From positions 1 to 64,000 of the forward strand of contig NZ_JAHQCX010000003.1 of the NCBI RefSeq assembly GCF_019042245.1: DNA of 64,000 nt, in the 5' to 3' direction. Source of the DNA: Diplocloster modestus (GTDB lineage Bacteria; Bacillota; Clostridia; Lachnospirales; Lachnospiraceae). The notes under the pieces are model-generated. The model ran no database searches and had not been told where the DNA came from. It saw only the letters and a list, made by a program, of their open reading frames with translations. Made by a program: the position numbers and the translations under genes. Position 1 is the first letter of the stretch, and each line of letters begins with the position of its first letter. This document shows, piece after piece, positions 41,511 to 52,536 of the stretch.

Positions 41511-43307
41511 ATGAAACGACATTTTACCAGTATCCGATATGAATTTATCTTCTCTATGACTGCATTGTTCCTGCTCTTTTCTTCCATTGTACTCAGTATC
41601 TGGTACAGTGAATTGAAGCATGAAGCTCAGACAACCGCGTTGCAGAATGCCGAACACGTACTGCAGGTTTCCAACACGTTATTTGAAAACCAGGTACGGG
41701 ACATGATTAACGTGGCCGCTCTCACAACCGTCCGTTCCACGAATTCCTTATCCACGAATATACTCAACATATTATCTAAGAAAGATTTAAGTGACTCTGA
41801 GATTATCGGGTACCGAAAATCGGCCACGGATTATCTCATCAGCCTGTGCAGTTTTAAGAAGAATCTCAATGGCCTGATGGTTAGTGATTTTAAAGGTGAT
41901 AACTCTATTTCCTACGGCATTCCCACCTCTTTCGAAATTATGCAGGAAAATCAGTGGATTGATCTAATAAAAGACAGCAATAAAAAATATATCGTGATTC
42001 CTCCTCATTATCCGCACAAATGGTTTAATACGAAAAAGGATCTGGCGTTTTCCGTTCTGGAACCTGTATTGGCTTACAGCGGAGAAAAAATAGGATTTGT
42101 ATCTGTCGACATCAGCGCGCAGCTATTTCAGGAATGTTTTGATACCAGTTCTTCCTCTCCCTCTTCCCTTTATGTGATAAACAAAACAGACGGTGAAGTA
42201 TTATTCAGTCCTACCCTTGACATTTTAGACATGGCACGCGGAGAATCCGCGTTACCTGCAATTATCCGGAATCTGAAATCAGAAAAAGGGTATTTTTATA
42301 TCAGTGACAAAAACAGCGGTAAGCTCTTAGTAGTATACAACACTTCCGCTCTCACCGGCTGGACCACCCTGAGCGTGATTCCCGAAAAAGAGATCGTTCT
42401 GGCTTTTACAAACACCTCACACAAGATCCTGCTGATTACCCTGATCATAGGAATCGCGCTGATCCTCTGCATTTTCCTGGTGACCACATTTTTAACCCGG
42501 AAAATACGTTTGCTGACCAGCGCCGTCAAAAATATCAACGGGGACTGCCTGGACCTGCCCATAGAGATAACCTCTCAGGACGAGATCGGTTCCCTGTTTC
42601 TTCAGTTTAAGGCTATGCTGGATCGTATCAGGGGCCTGCTTAAAGCGGTTAAAACAGAAGAAGCCGCGAAACGGAAAGCGGAAATTTCTGCGCTCCAGTT
42701 TCAGATGAATCCCCATTTCTTATATAATTCCCTGAACACGATTAAATTTCTCGCGAATATACAGGGGATTCACAATATCGGAAGGGTGGCCGAATCCCTC
42801 TCCTCTCTCATGCATATCAGCATGGATGACCGGGCCTTTCTTCCGGTACAGGAAGATATTCATTTTCTCCGATCCTATCTGGAAATTCAGAATTACCGTT
42901 ACACCAACTCTTTTGATTTTCAGCTGCATTATTCTGAAGAAATTATGGATTGTTACATACCCAAATTATTCATCCAGCCACTGGCTGAAAATTCTCTGAA
43001 GCATGGACTGGTGAACAGAACGGACGGTGGAATCCTGCTTGTCGAATATCTGGCGGATGAGAATAATCTCAAAGTAATTGTGGAGGACAACGGGTGCGGG
43101 ATCACCGATGACCGTATCCAGGAAATCATGCATAAGAACCAGAACCGGAACGCGGGGCACATTGGAATATATAACATCCGTGAACGGATCCATCTGTATT
43201 TCGGGGAGGATTATGACCTTGAAATAATCAGCCAGCCGGGACTCTTCACGCGTTTCGAGATGACACTTCCGATCGTAGTGAAAGATGAGGTGGAGAATTA
43301 TGTTTAG
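41511..43307 (+). CDS. Sensor histidine kinase, YesM type
   Basis: 598 residues. Membrane helices near 15-35 and 305-325 bracket an extracellular Cache-like sensor, followed by HAMP and the His_kinase domain typical of YesM/LytS kinases: QFQMNPHFLYNSLNTIKFLA with His402. The ATPase shows QPLAENSLKHG and VEDNGCGI. It senses a sugar signal, perhaps with the lipoprotein nearby, and signals to the next gene. Start at ATG 41511 behind GAGGGGTG. Confidence 0.92.
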   Translation: MKRHFTSIRYEFIFSMTALFLLFSSIVLSIWYSELKHEAQTTALQNAEHVLQVSNTLFENQVRDMINVAALTTVRSTNSLSTNILNILSKKDLSDSEIIGYRKSATDYLISLCSFKKNLNGLMVSDFKGDNSISYGIPTSFEIMQENQWIDLIKDSNKKYIVIPPHYPHKWFNTKKDLAFSVLEPVLAYSGEKIGFVSVDISAQLFQECFDTSSSSPSSLYVINKTDGEVLFSPTLDILDMARGESALPAIIRNLKSEKGYFYISDKNSGKLLVVYNTSALTGWTTLSVIPEKEIVLAFTNTSHKILLITLIIGIALILCIFLVTTFLTRKIRLLTSAVKNINGDCLDLPIEITSQDEIGSLFLQFKAMLDRIRGLLKAVKTEEAAKRKAEISALQFQMNPHFLYNSLNTIKFLANIQGIHNIGRVAESLSSLMHISMDDRAFLPVQEDIHFLRSYLEIQNYRYTNSFDFQLHYSEEIMDCYIPKLFIQPLAENSLKHGLVNRTDGGILLVEYLADENNLKVIVEDNGCGITDDRIQEIMHKNQNRNAGHIGIYNIRERIHLYFGEDYDLEIISQPGLFTRFEMTLPIVVKDEVENYV

Positions 43308-44901
43308 AATATTAATCGTCGATGACGAACTTCTGGTTCGCACGAACATCAAATTATTTCTGCAGCAAACGGCGGAGGATTTTACCGTATGCGGAGAGGC
43401 AGATAATGGAAGAACCGGTCTGGAACAGGTCCGTCTGCTGCATCCCGATATTATCTTCTCAGATATGAAAATGCCTGAGATGGATGGGGTTGAATTCTGC
43501 CGTCAGGTACATGAACAGTATCCGGGAATTTGTTTTATCGCTCTGAGTAATTACGACGAGTATTCCTACGTCCGCGGAGCATTAAAAAGCGGCGCGTCGG
43601 ACTATATATTAAAGCATAAACTGAACAAAGAGTATCTTGCTCAGATTCTGAATGATCTGAAAAAAAACATGAAAACAGATAGTACATTAAATACTCTGCC
43701 GGACATAACGCTGACTGCCCTTCAGGAAAAATTCGTGCTGCATCTGCTCGGTCATATGTTCGTCACAGAAAAAGAGGTGGAAGCGAATCTCAAAGTGCTG
43801 GGTATCCGTCTGGATCTGTCCAGCCTGATCCCGATCATATTGTCTGTGGACAACTACGCGAAAATCGAACAGCAGGGAAGGATCGAACAGCGCAATATCC
43901 TGGAATTCTCAATTCTCAATATCGGCAATGAATTATTAAGCCAGCATCCTACCGGTCTGCTAACTCATATTGAGAAGGGAATCTACTGCATATTGCTCTC
44001 GTTTGCCCAGATCCCCAGCCGCAGCAAGATACAGGAACAGATTCATTCTATTCTGAATCAGATTTCCTATAACCTTAAAAATTATCTGAATATCTCAGCC
44101 AGCTTTTGTATCGGTGAATTAACGTCTAATATTCTGGATGTTGGTGTCTCATACAATAAAGCGCTGGAAGCCATGCAGTTGAAATTTTATTCTGGAAATC
44201 ATTCTATCATCCACTCACAAAATATAGCCGTGTCCCGAAAAGAGTTATCGGGACTCGATTATGCTATCGAAAAGAAACTGTTGGCCCTGATCACAAATGG
44301 CAGCGGGCAGGATGCCGAGGTTATAATCCGGCAGGTCTTTCAGGGTATGGCCAAGCAAAAGGAAAACCGGTCCAATGTCCAGATGATCTGCATGGACCTG
44401 CTCAGTATTATCACTCGTCTTTCTAAAAAGAATGGGATTGCCCTGGATCTTATCATCGCCAAAAAAGTTCCGCCCGACCAGCTGTTTACACAGTTAAATA
44501 CGTTAAATGAAATACAGGACTGGTTTCTCGACTGTTTTCATAACATATGCCTGCAGATACAACAGCTGCTGCCCGGTGATTCCCTGTATGTCAAATCTGC
44601 CATAACCTGTATCAACCGGGATTTTGCGAAACCTATTTCCCAGCAGACCGTGGCTGAGGATATCGGTATAAGCGGTGGATATCTGAGTACCATTTTTAAA
44701 GCGGAAACCGGTCAGGGATTCGCTGATTATCTGAATACCGTCCGCATCAGTAATGCAGCGCATATGCTGGAGCTGGGCGAAAGGGATTTCCATAAAATCG
44801 CGGAGGCCTGCGGCTATCAGGATTATGCCTACTTCTTCAAGGTATTCAAGAAAAGGATGGGTACGACACCGGGGAAATATCTGTCCTCTAAGCGGAACTA
44901 G
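43300..44901 (+). CDS. Response regulator, YesN/AraC type
   Basis: 533 residues. N-terminal receiver with IVDDELL and the phosphorylated Asp55 (IIFSDMKMPEMDG), a long central domain, then an AraC-type pair of helix-turn-helices at the end (QQTVAEDIGISGGYLSTIFK, then RDFHKIAEACGYQDYAYFFK). It likely activates the divergent sugar-uptake operon. Start at ATG 43300 behind GGTGGAG, overlapping the kinase stop. Confidence 0.92.
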   Translation: MFRILIVDDELLVRTNIKLFLQQTAEDFTVCGEADNGRTGLEQVRLLHPDIIFSDMKMPEMDGVEFCRQVHEQYPGICFIALSNYDEYSYVRGALKSGASDYILKHKLNKEYLAQILNDLKKNMKTDSTLNTLPDITLTALQEKFVLHLLGHMFVTEKEVEANLKVLGIRLDLSSLIPIILSVDNYAKIEQQGRIEQRNILEFSILNIGNELLSQHPTGLLTHIEKGIYCILLSFAQIPSRSKIQEQIHSILNQISYNLKNYLNISASFCIGELTSNILDVGVSYNKALEAMQLKFYSGNHSIIHSQNIAVSRKELSGLDYAIEKKLLALITNGSGQDAEVIIRQVFQGMAKQKENRSNVQMICMDLLSIITRLSKKNGIALDLIIAKKVPPDQLFTQLNTLNEIQDWFLDCFHNICLQIQQLLPGDSLYVKSAITCINRDFAKPISQQTVAEDIGISGGYLSTIFKAETGQGFADYLNTVRISNAAHMLELGERDFHKIAEACGYQDYAYFFKVFKKRMGTTPGKYLSSKRN

Positions 44902-45101
44902 GCGGCGTTTATGAGTACAGATCGTTACCGGCAAAACCGTATAGCGCACAAATCTACAATCCGCGGTATGGAGTTTGGACCCGGGCAAAGGCGTCTCCAA
45001 TGAAATGGGGAGATTTGGATGCCTATCTCCTGACTTGTTTTGACATTACGGAATACAAAAGAATGCAGTTACAGGATTACGTAAAGCCCCCGCTGGGATA
45101 A
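44895..45101 (+). pseudogene. C-terminal scrap of a PAS-domain signalling protein
   Basis: After the response regulator stop, a frame with no start codon reads GVYEYRSLPAKPYSAQIYN, then VWTRAKASPMKWGDLDAYLL, then TCFDITEYKRMQLQDY. This fits the last strands of a PAS domain followed by the typical DITExKRMQ linker. The rest of the gene is absent and the frame ends within the terminator hairpin. I read it as a remnant of a PAS-GGDEF-type gene. Confidence 0.5.
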
Positions 45102-45127
45102 CAGAAACCAAATATCCCGGCTGGGGC
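45086..45127. terminator. Hairpin terminator between the regulators and the atp operon
   Basis: GCCCCCGCTGGGATA pairs with TATCCCGGCTGGGGC around a 12-base loop. It serves the atp operon on the minus strand (followed by CTTTACG) and may stop plus-strand read-through. Confidence 0.7.
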
Positions 45128-45168
45128 CTTATTTACTGTCTGTAGGCTTTTTCTTTCCTATTACTGTC

Positions 45169-45585
45169 CTATTTCTGTTTTCCTTCCGCCAGCTCGATCC
45201 GCACCAGCGCTTTTCGAAGCGCCATATTCGCCCGGATCATGTTCATGCTGGAGTCAGCGGTCTCCAACCGGCGCTGCGCCCGCACACGGGCTTCCTCCGC
45301 ACGGTTTAAGTCGATCTCATCGGGCCATTCGGCCAGCTCCGCCAGAATCGTCACCTTATCCTGAAGCACTTCGATAAACCCAGAATGCAGAGCCGCTTTT
45401 TTCTGGCCCTCTTCTTCGGTAATCGTAACGATCCCCGGGACAACGATCATGGTCATGGGGATATGATTCTTATAGATACCCACGTCCCCCTCGCTGGTCG
45501 TCAGCTCTACCATCGCCGCGTCGCCCTGGTAGAACACCCGGTCGGGAGATATGATCTCTAATCGAAATAATTTATCGTCTGCCAT
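45169..45585 (-). CDS. atpC: ATP synthase epsilon subunit
   Basis: 138 residues, normal length. N-terminal beta sandwich (LEIISPDRVFYQGDAAMVEL, GDVGIYKNHIPMT) and C-terminal helical hairpin (NRAEEARVRAQRRL). It is part of the central stalk and inhibits the enzyme. Last gene of the operon, four bases after atpD. Confidence 0.95.
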   Translation of the reverse strand: MADDKLFRLEIISPDRVFYQGDAAMVELTTSEGDVGIYKNHIPMTMIVVPGIVTITEEEGQKKAALHSGFIEVLQDKVTILAELAEWPDEIDLNRAEEARVRAQRRLETADSSMNMIRANMALRKALVRIELAEGKQK

Positions 45586-45589
45586 ATGG

Positions 45590-47002
<1,413 letters not shown>

Positions 47003-47026
47003 TCACTCCTTTCACGGCTGCCGGCA

Positions 47027-47884
47027 TCAGCTGATCGCCTCCGCACCCGCGATTATTTCGGTTATTTCCTGTGTAATGGAACCCTGACGGGCACGGTTAT
47101 ACAACAAGGATAAATGTTCTATCATTTCTTCAGCATTGCTCGTAGCGGCGTCCATGGCCTGCATTCTGGCTCCGTTTTCACTGGCCAGCGCTTCCAGCAG
47201 CGCGCCGTACAAAAGACTGGTCACATATTTCGGTATGATCATGTTCAGGGCGGTTTCTTCTTCCGGCTCATAATTCATGGGAGCCGAAGAACCGGTGTCC
47301 TCTTCCTTCACATCCCCAATCTCGATGGGCAGAAGCTTCATCATCCGCGGCTCGTGGACCACCGTATTCTTAAACCAGGTATAAGCCAGGTAAATCTCCC
47401 CGACTTCCCCGGCTGCAAAGGATTTAAGCACCTTTTTCCCGATATCCATGGCATCCCGGTAGATGGGTTCATTGATCACATCGGAGTAGTCCTCCCGGAC
47501 CAGGTATCCCTTGCCGGCCAGATATTCCCGGCCTTTGTTTCCGATGGTGTAGAGCTCCACATCTTCCTTCGGGAATCCCGACCCGGTCACCAGCTTGGCA
47601 ACGTTCATGTTATAACCGCCGGCCAGGCCACGGTTGGAAGTGATCACGATGACTGCCTTTTTCGAAGACTCCCCGCCTTTTAGATAGGGATGGTCGATGT
47701 TCCCCGAGCGGGCCAGCATGGAGGTCACCGTCCGGTACATGCTCTCGAAATATGCTTTGGTATTCTCCGCCTTGCCTCTGGCTTTCTGCAGCTTGACGGT
47801 GGATACCAGCTTCATGGCTTTGGTAATCTGCTGAGTACTCTGTATACTGCCTTTCCGGCGTTTGATATCCCTCATAGAGGCCAT
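47027..47884 (-). CDS. atpG: ATP synthase gamma subunit
   Basis: 285 residues. N-terminal helix of the shaft (MRDIKRRKGSIQSTQQITKA) and C-terminal helix with ARQGSITQEITEIIAGAEA. VITSNRGLAGGYN is the conserved core strand. It rotates inside the alpha-beta hexamer. Start behind GCGAGGTG, 15 bases after atpA. Confidence 0.96.
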   Translation of the reverse strand: MASMRDIKRRKGSIQSTQQITKAMKLVSTVKLQKARGKAENTKAYFESMYRTVTSMLARSGNIDHPYLKGGESSKKAVIVITSNRGLAGGYNMNVAKLVTGSGFPKEDVELYTIGNKGREYLAGKGYLVREDYSDVINEPIYRDAMDIGKKVLKSFAAGEVGEIYLAYTWFKNTVVHEPRMMKLLPIEIGDVKEEDTGSSAPMNYEPEEETALNMIIPKYVTSLLYGALLEALASENGARMQAMDAATSNAEEMIEHLSLLYNRARQGSITQEITEIIAGAEAIS

Positions 47885-47899
47885 CTGTTTTCACCTCGC

Positions 47900-49408
47900 T
47901 TATTTACCAAAGTTCGCTTTAAACTCCTGAATTGCTTTTTCCAGCTTCTGCTGGGTTTCTTCCGACATCTGCTTATCCGTCCGGATCTGCTCGGGGATTT
48001 CCGGATACTTCGTAGCGACGAATTCAAATAATCCCTTTTCGAAATCCTGAATGCTGTCTACCGGAATGTCCAGCAGATATTTATGGACCGCCGCGAAGAT
48101 AATGATGACCTGGTATTCCACGGCCATGGGTTTATATTGCGGCTGTTTTAAGATTTCTTTTAACCGTTCGCCCTGGGCCAACTTTTCCCTGGTATCATCA
48201 TCAAGTTCGGAACCAAACTGGGAGAACGCCGCCAGCTCACGGTACTGGGCCAGATCCACACGGATCGGCGCCGCGATCTTTTTCATTGCCTTAATCTGAG
48301 CCGCGCCGCCCACACGGGATACGGACAGACCGGCATTAACTGCGGGGCGGAAACCGGCGTTGAACATCTCGGTTTCCAGATAAATCTGGCCATCGGTAAT
48401 CGAGATCACGTTGGTAGGAATATAAGCGGATACGTCGCCTGCCTGTGTCTCGATGATCGGAAGCGCCGTCAGGGACCCGCCGCCCAGCTCGTCGGACAGC
48501 TTCGCCGCACGCTCCAGAAGCCTGGAATGCAGATAGAATACATCTCCGGGATACGCCTCACGTCCCGGCGGACGCCGAAGCAATAAGGATAGGGTACGGT
48601 ATGCGGTCGCATGCTTGGACAGATCGTCGTAGACGATCAGCACATCCTCCCCGTTTTCCATCCACTCTTCACCGATCGCACATCCGGAATATGGCGCAAT
48701 ATATTGAAGCGGCGCCAGTTCACTGGCCGTAGATGCTACCACGGTGGTGTAATCCATGGCTCCGTATTCTTCCAGTGTTTTCACAATCGTAGCTACAGTC
48801 GAGGCCTTCTGGCCGATGGCCACATAGATACATTTTACTCCCTGCCCCTTCTGGTTGATAATCGTATCGATAGCGATGGCCGTCTTACCTGTCTGGCGGT
48901 CACCGATAATGAGCTCACGCTGTCCTCTTCCGATGGGTACCATGGAGTCAATGGCCTTGATTCCGGTCTGAAGCGGCGTGTCTACAGACTTTCTGAAGAT
49001 AACGCCAGATGCCACCCGCTCGATTCTGCGGTATTTGTCGGTCTGGACCGGTCCCTTCCCATCGATGGGATGTCCCAGGGAATTGACCACCCGGCCGATC
49101 ATGGCGTCGCCTACGGGCACCTCTACCACCCGGCCGGTGGTTTTCACGGTATCACCCTCGCTGATATTGCTCGTATCACCCAGTAATACGACTCCCACAT
49201 TATCTTCTTCCAGGTTCAACACCATACCGTACACGTCCCCCGGGAATTCCAGCAATTCCCCCTGCATGGCGCTCTCCAGGCCATGGACACGGGCGATTCC
49301 GTCTGCTACCTGTATGACGGTTCCCACATTGGAGACGTTAAGCTGTGTGGAATATCTTTTAATTTCTTCCTTTATAACCGAACTTATTTCCTCTGGTTTA
49401 AGATTCAT
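47900..49408 (-). CDS. atpA: ATP synthase alpha subunit
   Basis: 502 residues. Walker [16 protein letters not shown], the arginine-finger region [16 protein letters not shown], and [21 protein letters not shown]. It forms the non-catalytic half of the F1 hexamer. It lies between atpH and atpG in standard order. Confidence 0.97.
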   Translation of the reverse strand: MNLKPEEISSVIKEEIKRYSTQLNVSNVGTVIQVADGIARVHGLESAMQGELLEFPGDVYGMVLNLEEDNVGVVLLGDTSNISEGDTVKTTGRVVEVPVGDAMIGRVVNSLGHPIDGKGPVQTDKYRRIERVASGVIFRKSVDTPLQTGIKAIDSMVPIGRGQRELIIGDRQTGKTAIAIDTIINQKGQGVKCIYVAIGQKASTVATIVKTLEEYGAMDYTTVVASTASELAPLQYIAPYSGCAIGEEWMENGEDVLIVYDDLSKHATAYRTLSLLLRRPPGREAYPGDVFYLHSRLLERAAKLSDELGGGSLTALPIIETQAGDVSAYIPTNVISITDGQIYLETEMFNAGFRPAVNAGLSVSRVGGAAQIKAMKKIAAPIRVDLAQYRELAAFSQFGSELDDDTREKLAQGERLKEILKQPQYKPMAVEYQVIIIFAAVHKYLLDIPVDSIQDFEKGLFEFVATKYPEIPEQIRTDKQMSEETQQKLEKAIQEFKANFGK

Positions 49409-49457
49409 GGAGTGTTTTCACCCTCTTTACTTGTTATTTGTATATCATTTCTGTTGT

Positions 49458-50006
49458 TCAGGCAAGCTGCAGCTTCATCAGGTCCCTTGACAGATCCATG
49501 AGTTTGGATCGGACGCTGCTGTCCACCACCCGGTCTCCTACACGGATTATCATGCCGCCGATCAAAGCCGCATCCACTGAAAAATGCATCTCAAAAGTCA
49601 GATAACCGGTCGTGGTAAGCAATTTCGCCTCCACCGCTTTCTTCTGCGTCTGGCTCAATTCTACTGCCGTGGTCACGTAGGCGATACCGATTTTCTTATA
49701 TTCCTTGACTTCCGACAGAAAATATTCGATGGTGGGAATCACTTCCGCATAATGATCTTTTTTCAGCAGAAGGAGCAGGAAGCCTACCATGTCATCGCTG
49801 ACCCGGCCTTTGAATATGCTCTCTATTATTTTATTTTTCTCTTCTTTGACAATCTTGGGATGGTCCATCAGCTTCGAAAGCCCCGCCTCTGACTTTAAGA
49901 CATGAAGCACCGCTTCCGCCTCCTCATTCAGTTCGTCCACTTTCGATTCCTCCACGGCCAGCTCAAAGAGCGCATTCCCATAGGTCGTCGCCACTAGCTT
50001 AGCCAT
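49458..50006 (-). CDS. atpH: ATP synthase delta subunit
   Basis: 182 residues. N-terminal helical domain beginning AKLVATTYGNALFELA and C-terminal part GGMIIRVGDRVVDSSVRSKL, the family signature. It links F1 to the b-subunit stalk. It overlaps atpF by 13 bases or more. Confidence 0.95.
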   Translation of the reverse strand: MAKLVATTYGNALFELAVEESKVDELNEEAEAVLHVLKSEAGLSKLMDHPKIVKEEKNKIIESIFKGRVSDDMVGFLLLLLKKDHYAEVIPTIEYFLSEVKEYKKIGIAYVTTAVELSQTQKKAVEAKLLTTTGYLTFEMHFSVDAALIGGMIIRVGDRVVDSSVRSKLMDLSRDLMKLQLA

Positions 50007-50509
50007 GTCTCATCACCCATCTCATTTAACGTTTCCTCAATCAGAAGATTCTGCGCCTTCTCATCGATGGAAGCCGCCACCACTTTTCCAGCCATGAGGG
50101 TGGCGATCTGAATCATTTCCTTCTTCATTTCATCCCGCGCGCGCTTCTTCTCCAGCTCGATCTCGCCATTGGCCCGCGCTATGATTCTGGCCGCTTCTTC
50201 CTTGGCCTCATCTATAATTTTTGACTCGCTTTGCATTGCTTTCTTTCTGGCTGCGCTTAAGATCTCCTCCACTTCCCTGTCCGCATCGCGCAGTTTCGTT
50301 TCATACTCCGCTTTATAGCCAAGTGCGTCGGATTTTTCTTTGGAAGCGGTGTCCAGATCGCTCTGTATCCGGTCCTGGCGCTTCTTCAGCACATCCCGGA
50401 CGGTATCGAAGAACAGATAGGACGCCAGTGTAAACAATACAAACACGGAGATCGCTGTCAGCAGGGTATCCGCGATCAGCTGCATATCAAGCCCAAATAA
50501 TCGTTCCAA
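49994..50509 (-). CDS. atpF: ATP synthase b subunit
   Basis: 171 residues. One N-terminal membrane helix (LIADTLLTAISVFVLFTLAS) then a long charged coiled coil forming the outer stalk. The start is TTG at 50509, seven bases after AAAGGAGGT; the track to 50530 only extends through the ribosome site. It precedes atpH by overlap. Confidence 0.94.
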   Translation of the reverse strand: MERLFGLDMQLIADTLLTAISVFVLFTLASYLFFDTVRDVLKKRQDRIQSDLDTASKEKSDALGYKAEYETKLRDADREVEEILSAARKKAMQSESKIIDEAKEEAARIIARANGEIELEKKRARDEMKKEMIQIATLMAGKVVAASIDEKAQNLLIEETLNEMGDETWLS

Positions 50510-50592
50510 GGTTCGACCTCCTTTCCTCAATTTGTCCGTTTTTCAGGACATACAGGTATACCCGAAGGGTATTTCCTTTATTTGTCCGTTTC

Positions 50593-50874
<282 letters not shown>

Positions 50875-51615
50875 TTATTCGTCTGATAATTTGTCATTGA
50901 CATAAACCATGGTCAGCATACAGAATACGTATGTCTGAATCGCGCCTGCAAACAAATCAAAATAAATATGCAGGAATGCGGGGATACCGACCTTTACAAA
51001 AATCGGCAGCAAACCGTAAACCAGCGCCATCATAACGGTCCCAGACAGGATGTTGCTGAACAAACGCAGGGACATGGAAATCGGCACCGCCACTTCCCCG
51101 ATCAGGTTAATCGGCAGAAATAACGGAATCGGCTCCAGCAGGCTGGTAAAGGCTCCGCTCCGGTTGTGCTTGATATCATTATAATGAATCATCACAAATG
51201 TAATAAGCGCCAGAGGAAGCGTAACTCCGTAATCTGCCGTGGGCGGCCGGATACCGAATAATCCCGAAATGTTACTGATCAGGATAAAGATAAAAATGGT
51301 CCCGATGTAATTGGCAAATTTCTTTGCATTCTTGCCCATATTGGCGCTGACCAGTCCGTCCACCATCTCCACAATCAGCTCAACCGCGTTCTGGAATCCG
51401 CCCGGTACTTCATTCGGATCTTTTTTCTTCATCTTCCTGTGCACCACGATAAAGAAAATAATCAGCAGCAACATGACAATCAGAATACTGACATGAGTGG
51501 TGGTAATCCACAGATCCTGTCCGAACAGCCGGTATTTCAGCAAGCCGTGGACCATGAAGTCCACATTCTCCGAGGACGTCGCCAACAGATGGCTGACCGC
51601 CATCATATGTGCCAT
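50875..51615 (-). CDS. atpB: ATP synthase a subunit
   Basis: 246 residues with five to six membrane helices. The essential arginine is in VPISMSLRLFSNILSGT, which faces the c ring. PLALITFVMIHYNDIKHN and FDLFAGAIQTYVFCMLTMVY are family segments. It provides the ion half-channels. It follows the AtpI-like gene without a gap. Confidence 0.95.
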   Translation of the reverse strand: MAHMMAVSHLLATSSENVDFMVHGLLKYRLFGQDLWITTTHVSILIVMLLLIIFFIVVHRKMKKKDPNEVPGGFQNAVELIVEMVDGLVSANMGKNAKKFANYIGTIFIFILISNISGLFGIRPPTADYGVTLPLALITFVMIHYNDIKHNRSGAFTSLLEPIPLFLPINLIGEVAVPISMSLRLFSNILSGTVMMALVYGLLPIFVKVGIPAFLHIYFDLFAGAIQTYVFCMLTMVYVNDKLSDE

Positions 51616-52059
51616 CTACTCACCTTCTTTCATTATTAATTTATTACCCCTTACGCCCTGATCCCCTTCAGAGCCCGCCTCTTTCATAAAAGGCAATTTA
51701 TCAACAAACGGCTGCAAATAAGCCGCTGCTTTCAAACCCATCACTCCCAGGAAACAGGACCATACGCTTCCCAGGTGAAAATATACTGTAACACCGAAAA
51801 TAAGCACGACGAAAGCCGTACGGATCATATAGGTCTTTCGTATGTGATTCTGCGCCCCCGCCTCTCCCAGATCCAGCGCCCGGTTCAGCGCCTTCTCCAT
51901 ATGAAAAGCCATGGCCCCGGCCGTCAGAAGCCCGATCAGCAGCCCAAAGGCATACTGCGGTTTATCTTTGGCAATCAACAGGCCGATCCCCATCACAATG
52001 ACACCATACACCAGTATTCCGATAAAAAGTTCTTTTAACACAAGGCTCAAACGCTTCAT
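51616..52059 (-). CDS. atpI: ATP synthase subunit I (AtpI-like)
   Basis: 147 residues with four membrane helices and a charged tail. It matches the loosely conserved subunit I family that sits at the head of atp operons and helps assemble the c ring (known for relatives). It overlaps AtpZ by four bases. Low sequence conservation, so the call depends on position. Confidence 0.75.
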   Translation of the reverse strand: MKRLSLVLKELFIGILVYGVIVMGIGLLIAKDKPQYAFGLLIGLLTAGAMAFHMEKALNRALDLGEAGAQNHIRKTYMIRTAFVVLIFGVTVYFHLGSVWSCFLGVMGLKAAAYLQPFVDKLPFMKEAGSEGDQGVRGNKLIMKEGE

Positions 52060-52289
52060 TTCTTCTTAGCCCCTTTGTCATCCTCATATACACTCTTCGC
52101 CATGATATAGACATTCCGAAAACCAGCCAGCGCTCCCAGGAAAAAAAGCGGGATCTCCGCCGGAATCCCGAAGGTGCGGTGAATCCATATTCCTAAAAAG
52201 CCGCATAAAAAAATAGGGACAAGCATGTTAATGGTAAACTGCGTAATCATGGCAAATGCTTTCCATACGCTTCGTTTGCTCTTCTTCAC
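52056..52289 (-). CDS. atpZ: AtpZ-like small membrane protein
   Basis: 77 residues with two membrane helices (FTINMLVPIFLCGFLGIWIH and EIPLFFLGALAGFRNVYIMA) and basic ends. The second helix with GALAGFRNVY is typical of AtpZ, which in relatives works with AtpI, possibly in Mg2+ or Ca2+ entry. First gene of the atp operon, 47 bases after its promoter. Confidence 0.8.
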   Translation of the reverse strand: MKKSKRSVWKAFAMITQFTINMLVPIFLCGFLGIWIHRTFGIPAEIPLFFLGALAGFRNVYIMAKSVYEDDKGAKKK

Positions 52290-52335
52290 ATGCTTACTCC
52301 TTTCCTCGTTTTAAGAAATCGACATTCTGTACATA

Positions 52336-52363
52336 ATTATAACATCTTTTCCAGTTTTGTCTA
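52336..52363 (-). promoter_or_regulatory. Promoter of the atp operon
   Basis: Minus strand TAGACA (52363-52358), 16 bases, perfect TATAAT (52341-52336), in an AT-rich region before atpZ. Confidence 0.75.
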
Positions 52364-52473
52364 TATTGTTAAAAAATAGATTTTCTGAGATTCTAATATT
52401 CGTTAAAATTGTGTAATCTTTTCGTAAAATTTTGGAAATTCCATTTAGCCGTCTTAATTATTTTATTCGGAAT

Positions 52474-52512
52474 AAAAGGACTCCCTTCTCTTCTCAAGAA
52501 GTTTGTCCTTTT
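52474..52512 (-). terminator. Terminator after pilT
   Basis: AAAAGGAC (52474-52481) pairs with GTCCTTTT (52505-52512), with an inner CTTCT/AGAAG stem, giving a T-rich end on the minus strand. It separates the pilus genes from the atp operon. Confidence 0.7.
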
Positions 52513-52536
52513 ATCTGGAATATTATTCCTAACTGC

